Assembly (NCBI GenBank): GCA_949987565.1 | Contig: OX465104.1 | Span: 12,086,300 to 12,150,299, forward strand | Reading direction: 5' to 3' | DNA from: Luidia sarsii | Taxonomy: Eukaryota > Echinodermata > Asteroidea > Paxillosida > Luidiidae | DNA length: 64,000 bases | In this document: positions 62,301 through 64,000 of the stretch, in pieces | How positions within the stretch are numbered: the stretch's first letter is position 1 | How the letters are laid out: every line of letters starts with the position of its first letter | Position numbers and translations under genes: made by a program | The notes under the pieces: generated by a model | Told to the model about the DNA's origin: nothing | The model's input: only the letters and a program-made list of their open reading frames with translations | Database searches by the model: none

Positions 62301-62496
62301 NNNNNNNNNNNNNNNNNNNNNNNNNNNNNNNNNNNNNNNNNNNNNNNNNNNNNNNNNNNNNNNNNNNNNNNNNNNNNNNNNNNNNNNNNNNNNNNNNNNN
62401 NNNNNNNNNNNNNNNNNNNNNNNNNNNNNNNNNNNNNNNNNCCACAATTGGATGTTTCATTACCTTGTTGGTTGAGTCAAGATCTTTGATAAGCTC
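53207..62496 (-). CDS. ABAT: 4-aminobutyrate aminotransferase, mitochondrial (GABA transaminase), partial multi-exon gene
   Basis: PLP-dependent class III aminotransferase of the mitochondrial matrix; it converts GABA plus 2-oxoglutarate to succinate semialdehyde plus glutamate (family knowledge). Twelve exons were read on the minus strand: 62464-62496, 60822-60871, 60225-60305, 59441-59533, 58775-58834, 57606-57669, 56822-56970, 55814-55951, 55115-55282, 54436-54582, 54031-54142 and 53207-53331. All have GT donors and AG acceptors, and phases agree across every junction that can be tested. Visible family motifs, in order, are [21 protein letters not shown] (CxxC of the [2Fe-2S] site), [43 protein letters not shown] (PLP lysine), NTWMGDP and a C-terminal SLRYRP. 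The part from GYNHP to the stop is about 395 residues, as expected for a ~500-residue enzyme. The 5' exons and transit peptide are not seen, and one exon is missing near the assembly gap. It is the only gene recognised here. Confidence 0.95.
53485..54020. repeat. ABAT: 33-bp minisatellite in the last ABAT intron
   Basis: About 13 units of the type GTGCTGCATAATTTATCAGT plus TTGCACAATTCAT, degenerating toward 54000 into GCATAATTCATCAGTTT units. The 33-bp period leaves 11-residue open repeats on both strands. Confidence 0.93.
54031..54142 (-). CDS. ABAT: ABAT exon ([13 protein letters not shown])
   Basis: The acceptor is TTAG and the donor is G|GTCAGT. Thirty-seven codons plus one base encode [16 protein letters not shown] and onward to NIKSKG. 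This matches the VRGRGTFCSFD region of the family. The final single base pairs with two bases of the last exon to make Gly. Confidence 0.92.
54436..54582 (-). CDS. ABAT: ABAT exon ([10 protein letters not shown])
   Basis: The exon has 49 codons, is phase 0 at both ends, and has a TTTTTAG acceptor and an AG|GTACAG donor. [12 protein letters not shown] carries the conserved NTW.GDP segment, whose Thr contacts PLP in the dimer (family knowledge). A helical stretch, [10 protein letters not shown] and onward, follows. Confidence 0.94.
54980..55075 (-). mobile_element. tRNA-derived SINE-like fragment in ABAT intron
   Basis: The minus strand has a clear B box, GGTTCAAGTCC, preceded by a degenerate tRNA-like part and followed by CCAGGCAAAGTTTTCTTTGCC. 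It shares its tail with 11393-11487. Confidence 0.55.
55115..55282 (-). CDS. ABAT: ABAT exon with PLP-binding VDEVQTG and catalytic lysine
   Basis: The exon has 56 phase-0 codons with a GAACAG acceptor and a GCG|GTAAGT donor. It encodes [13 protein letters not shown], whose Asp binds the pyridine nitrogen, then [15 protein letters not shown], then [12 protein letters not shown] with the Schiff-base Lys. The residues after VDEVQTG read CCATGYF, where I recall the vertebrate enzyme as GGCTGKF. This is an unusual local change or a sequence error. Confidence 0.96.
55440..55580. repeat. Fragments of the GGGCCTGACGTTTCG foldback family
   Basis: AGTGGGCCTGACGTTTCGATC and a nearby inverted, diverged copy GAGAAAGGTGCTCCTAGGGTC sit in the ABAT intron. 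They are the same family as 37140-37251. More diverged versions occur at 54298-54330, 54690-54760 and 54825-54880. Confidence 0.6.
55814..55951 (-). CDS. ABAT: ABAT exon ([11 protein letters not shown])
   Basis: The exon has 46 phase-0 codons with a TTCTAAG acceptor and an AAGCAG|GTAAAC donor. It encodes [18 protein letters not shown], then [19 protein letters not shown], then ELQQICKQ. The EPIQSEGGD motif is diagnostic of GABA transaminase within class III aminotransferases. Confidence 0.96.
56235..56785 (+). repeat. ABAT: Polypurine (GGAAGA)n tract in ABAT intron
   Basis: About 550 bp, almost pure A/G on the plus strand, densest at 56520-56780 as AGGAAGAGGAAGAGGA runs. On the ABAT coding strand it is a polypyrimidine tract in the intron between the exons at 56822 and 55951. 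It gives Lys/Arg or Leu/Phe/Pro frames without biological support. Confidence 0.93.
56822..56970 (-). CDS. ABAT: ABAT exon ([21 protein letters not shown])
   Basis: The exon is 149 bp, beginning with two bases that complete a Gly codon. It has a GGATAG acceptor and a GCT|GTGAGT donor. It encodes [16 protein letters not shown], then [19 protein letters not shown], and ends RCLEA. [16 protein letters not shown] is a family signature. The intron downstream in the gene contains a large purine/pyrimidine tract. Confidence 0.95.
57606..57669 (-). CDS. ABAT: ABAT exon (GAFHGRTLG)
   Basis: The exon is 64 bp (21 codons plus one base), with a CACCAG acceptor and a CTTG|GTAGGT donor. It encodes [20 protein letters not shown]. 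GAFHGRTxG is the conserved class III aminotransferase segment. Confidence 0.93.
57940..58765. repeat. ABAT: TGACC-type degenerate repeat in ABAT intron
   Basis: Units such as TTGACCTGATCTGACCAAAC recur from about 57940, with a better ordered ~110-bp higher-order period at 58270-58750. It ends only ~10 bp from the donor at 58774. Confidence 0.85.
58775..58834 (-). CDS. ABAT: ABAT short exon (KEELESC)
   Basis: This 20-codon phase-0 exon has a CTCAAG acceptor and a CCAG|GTGAGT donor. It encodes [20 protein letters not shown], aligning with the less conserved surface segment between the CSNENA helix and APGCP in the family. Confidence 0.85.
59441..59533 (-). CDS. ABAT: ABAT exon with CxxC iron-sulfur motif
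   Basis: The exon has 31 phase-0 codons with a TCACAG acceptor and a AGG|GTAGGC donor. It encodes [20 protein letters not shown] and onward to LMAYR. Cys-Gly-Thr-Cys matches the two cysteines per subunit that hold the inter-subunit [2Fe-2S] cluster in animal GABA transaminase (family knowledge). SNENA is strongly conserved. Confidence 0.95.
59590..59820. mobile_element. Cluster of tRNA-SINE-like fragments in ABAT intron
   Basis: A minus-strand B-box-like GAGTTCAAATCTTGG (about 59610), a plus-strand GGTTCTAGTCCCAGTCCAGG (about 59653) and a minus-strand AAGAAAATTTGACTAGACCAGG-complement fragment (about 59760) resemble the SINE pieces at 11.4 and 55.0 kb. Confidence 0.4.
60030..60130 (-). repeat. 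Dispersed repeat related to the 8.9/9.6-kb units
   Basis: The minus strand contains GAGTTACGATGCATTAGAAGG and TGATATCCACCCCTGG, closely matching segments at 8915-8945 and 9575-9615 upstream of the exon-like cassettes. Confidence 0.6.
60225..60305 (-). CDS. ABAT: ABAT exon (VNRPALG)
   Basis: The exon has 27 phase-0 codons with a CTCTTAG acceptor and a TCG|GTGAGA donor. It encodes [20 protein letters not shown] and ends ALLS. It joins in frame to VAPKG of the next exon, as in the family (NRPALG ... LLSVAPKG). Confidence 0.93.
60470..60640 (+). repeat. AATC-rich simple repeat in ABAT intron
   Basis: Repeated CAATCAATCAATCAAT with degenerate flanks. Confidence 0.9.
60822..60871 (-). CDS. ABAT: ABAT exon (GYNHPAV)
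   Basis: The exon is 50 bp, beginning with two bases that finish a Gly codon. It has a CTGCAG acceptor and a CTG|GTGAGT donor. It encodes [16 protein letters not shown]. Its incoming phase requires a preceding exon ending with one base of Gly, which the exon at 62464-62496 does not supply. An exon is therefore missing between them. Confidence 0.92.
62242..62441. other. Assembly gap of 200 N
   Basis: A run of exactly 200 N, so its length is probably a placeholder. It lies between the ABAT exons at 62464 and 60871, where the exon coding the segment before GYNHP should be. No such exon was found in the readable intron sequence 60872-62241. Confidence 0.99.
62464..62496 (-). CDS. ABAT: Probable ABAT 5'-proximal short exon
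   Basis: Eleven phase-0 codons between a CTCACAG acceptor and an AAG|GTAATG donor encode [11 protein letters not shown]. This resembles the ELxKxLN segment upstream of the substrate-pocket region in GABA transaminases. It is very short, so the call rests on position, strand, splice sites and weak similarity. Confidence 0.55.
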
Positions 62497-63044
62497 CTGT
62501 GAGAGGGAAAAAAAAAGGAAAAAGATCAGAGATCAAATTCAATATTTGCAACAATGGTCACAAATTATTGTGACAGATTCCGATCTAATCTGAAGATTAT
62601 CCTAAAGATTCCAACTGAAGCCAACACAATCCGACATTGAAGTCCTACCAAAGCCAACACAATCCCAAGGATTTGTTTCTGCCCAACCCAAGTTACCCAA
62701 CAACTTCAAGCTATTCCTCAAAATATGTACATATGTATACACGTACACGTATACAGTACACGTAAACAGTACAAGTACACAGTACTGGTATAGGTCTGAC
62801 CTGAAATGAATGCATACTATTGAATTTTAGAGACAGCTTTATTGACAGGCCAATCCAATATATGGTCATGCTAATGCTAAGGCAACTGCTGAATCAACAA
62901 AAGCATCCCAGCTCCCAGCTCCCATCCCCCTCCCCGACCTTTTTCCAATGCCCTAGATTGAGGAACGATATGCTTCATCAGATTTATCTCTGCATGAATG
63001 CTCACGCATACATCAATGAAGAACCCCAATTCCCTGTCTATGCA

Positions 63045-63260
63045 TTACAAAGTACATGTACAGTATTAGCATTCAGAGACGGGTGCATGTACATGGTGCA
63101 CGTACAGTGTGTATAACATACATGTGTACATGTACTATTAATGTACATGTACATTTACATACATGTACATGTATCAACATGCACAGTACCTGTACATACA
63201 CATGAACACCAAGTACAATAATTGGTACACATACATGTACATGTACATGTACATGTATGT
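63045..63260. repeat. ACATGTAC palindromic simple repeat
   Basis: Runs of TACATGTACATGTACATGT, self-complementary. Shorter runs of the same motif are scattered through the window (for example 10940, 13090, 36890, 61150). Confidence 0.9.
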
Positions 63261-63731
63261 ACAGTACATGATTATAAAATACAAGATGCAGAAATATGTC
63301 ATTGTGCATTTATTTTTCAATTCTGTGTCTGCATGTGGCAAATGTAAATGTACAGGGTACATAGGTGGTACATGTATACATTTATACATGTACACAATAC
63401 CTCTAACAATGTCTAAACATACAATGTAGTGAATGTACATGTATCAATTAACAGGGAATTTGATTCTAATGTAGGAAGACCTGTTTTGTATTATTGAGCT
63501 GTGTTAGCGGCCATGATCATACACGAAAAATGTAAATAATGCCATGGACACACACTTGACACATTTACATAACTATAATTTTGTTGGTTACACCACCTAT
63601 TCAGTCTGCAGTGCACCACACTAAGAGCAAATCCCCATGAACATCACTGAGGCAAACTTCACGACCCAACACACTGTATAAAAGCATTTCTATAGCACAA
63701 TAGGAAAGTTCACCCCAGGATTTTCCACCGT

Positions 63732-63772
63732 TCACCTCTGGTGATCACCTCTGGTGATCACCTCTGGTGAAT
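63732..63772. repeat. Three copies of a 14-bp repeat
   Basis: CACCTCTGGTGATCAC is repeated in tandem; each unit contains the palindrome GGTGATCACC. Confidence 0.85.
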
Positions 63773-64000
63773 ACAAATGACTCTCCAATAAGGGGAGTAA
63801 AAGGACTATTGAACAATTTGATCAATTTGCTGTTCGCATCATACGCTTGATGGGTTTACTTTGTCCTGATCTTAAATCGGTCTCAGTATGACAGTGTACA
63901 CATTAACAGGTAACTGTTCTTTTAGGGTTCTGTCTTCATTGCCTTGGTTTTTCATTGCCATTTTCTTTTGCAGACTGCAGGAAATTCCAGCTGCAAAAAA

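Larger units (their letters stand above)
62497..64000. other. Upstream part of ABAT locus, no exon recognised
   Basis: Intron or upstream sequence with ACATGTAC repeats. The first ABAT exons (mitochondrial targeting segment) were not identified here and may lie beyond 64000. Confidence 0.5.

Noticed and set aside
62137..62489. Frames spanning the N run
   Set aside because: They exist only because N codons are read as open. Only the 33-bp ABAT exon at the edge is supported.

Overview
The window is animal nuclear DNA. It has one multi-exon gene with canonical GT/AG introns, no bacterial-style gene packing, and abundant foldback elements, MITE-like elements and simple repeats. Frequent ACATGTACATGTA runs, tRNA-like SINE fragments and many foldback elements suggest a marine deuterostome such as an echinoderm or amphioxus. 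That taxonomic guess is inference and was not tested against a database.

Layout. Bases 1-6957 are AT-rich and hold no gene I can recognise. Bases 6958-8720 carry two families of foldback elements side by side. From about 8.95 to 39.4 kb the window is dominated by a very large inverted repeat (palindrome). Its symmetry centre is at 27228/27229 with a 28-bp spacer (27215-27242). The arms carry the same modules in mirror order: a central cluster of AGAGGGCGC-bearing elements, a tandemly duplicated ~520-bp block, a 2.7-2.8 kb element with long terminal inverted repeats, a long 44-bp satellite array, a spacer with one isolated satellite monomer, a second 44-bp array, and splice-site-flanked exon-like cassettes. 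The left arm alone carries ~4.7 kb of extra sequence (9866-14588) containing a hAT-like, a SINE-like and a TTAA-flanked piggyBac-like element. In segments compared by eye, the inner arms are about 94-99.5% identical and the outer arms only about 80-85%. The change falls inside a satellite array.

Bases 40022-46096 are a purine-rich higher-order tandem array studded with CAGGTAAG motifs and interrupted by a hAT-like insertion (41727-43020). A CTGG-rich repeat (46120-47030) follows, then further foldback elements (47330-47860 and 49270-49980) and a small element with 27-bp perfect terminal inverted repeats (50646-51001).

The only gene I can support is on the minus strand from 53207 to at least 62496: mitochondrial 4-aminobutyrate aminotransferase (GABA transaminase, ABAT). 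Twelve coding exons were read with consistent phases. The protein from the GYNHP region to the stop is about 395 residues, matching the family. An expected exon between 62464 and 60871 is absent and probably lies in or near the 200-N gap at 62242-62441. The first exons lie beyond the window or were not recognised. ABAT introns hold a 33-bp minisatellite, a 0.5-kb polypurine tract, a TGACC-type repeat, an AATC repeat and SINE fragments.

Most long open frames in the window are by-products of tandem repeats: a 44-bp period leaves all three frames open, a 33-bp period gives 11-residue repeats, and CTGG gives Gly-Trp-Leu-Ala runs. They are not supported as genes.
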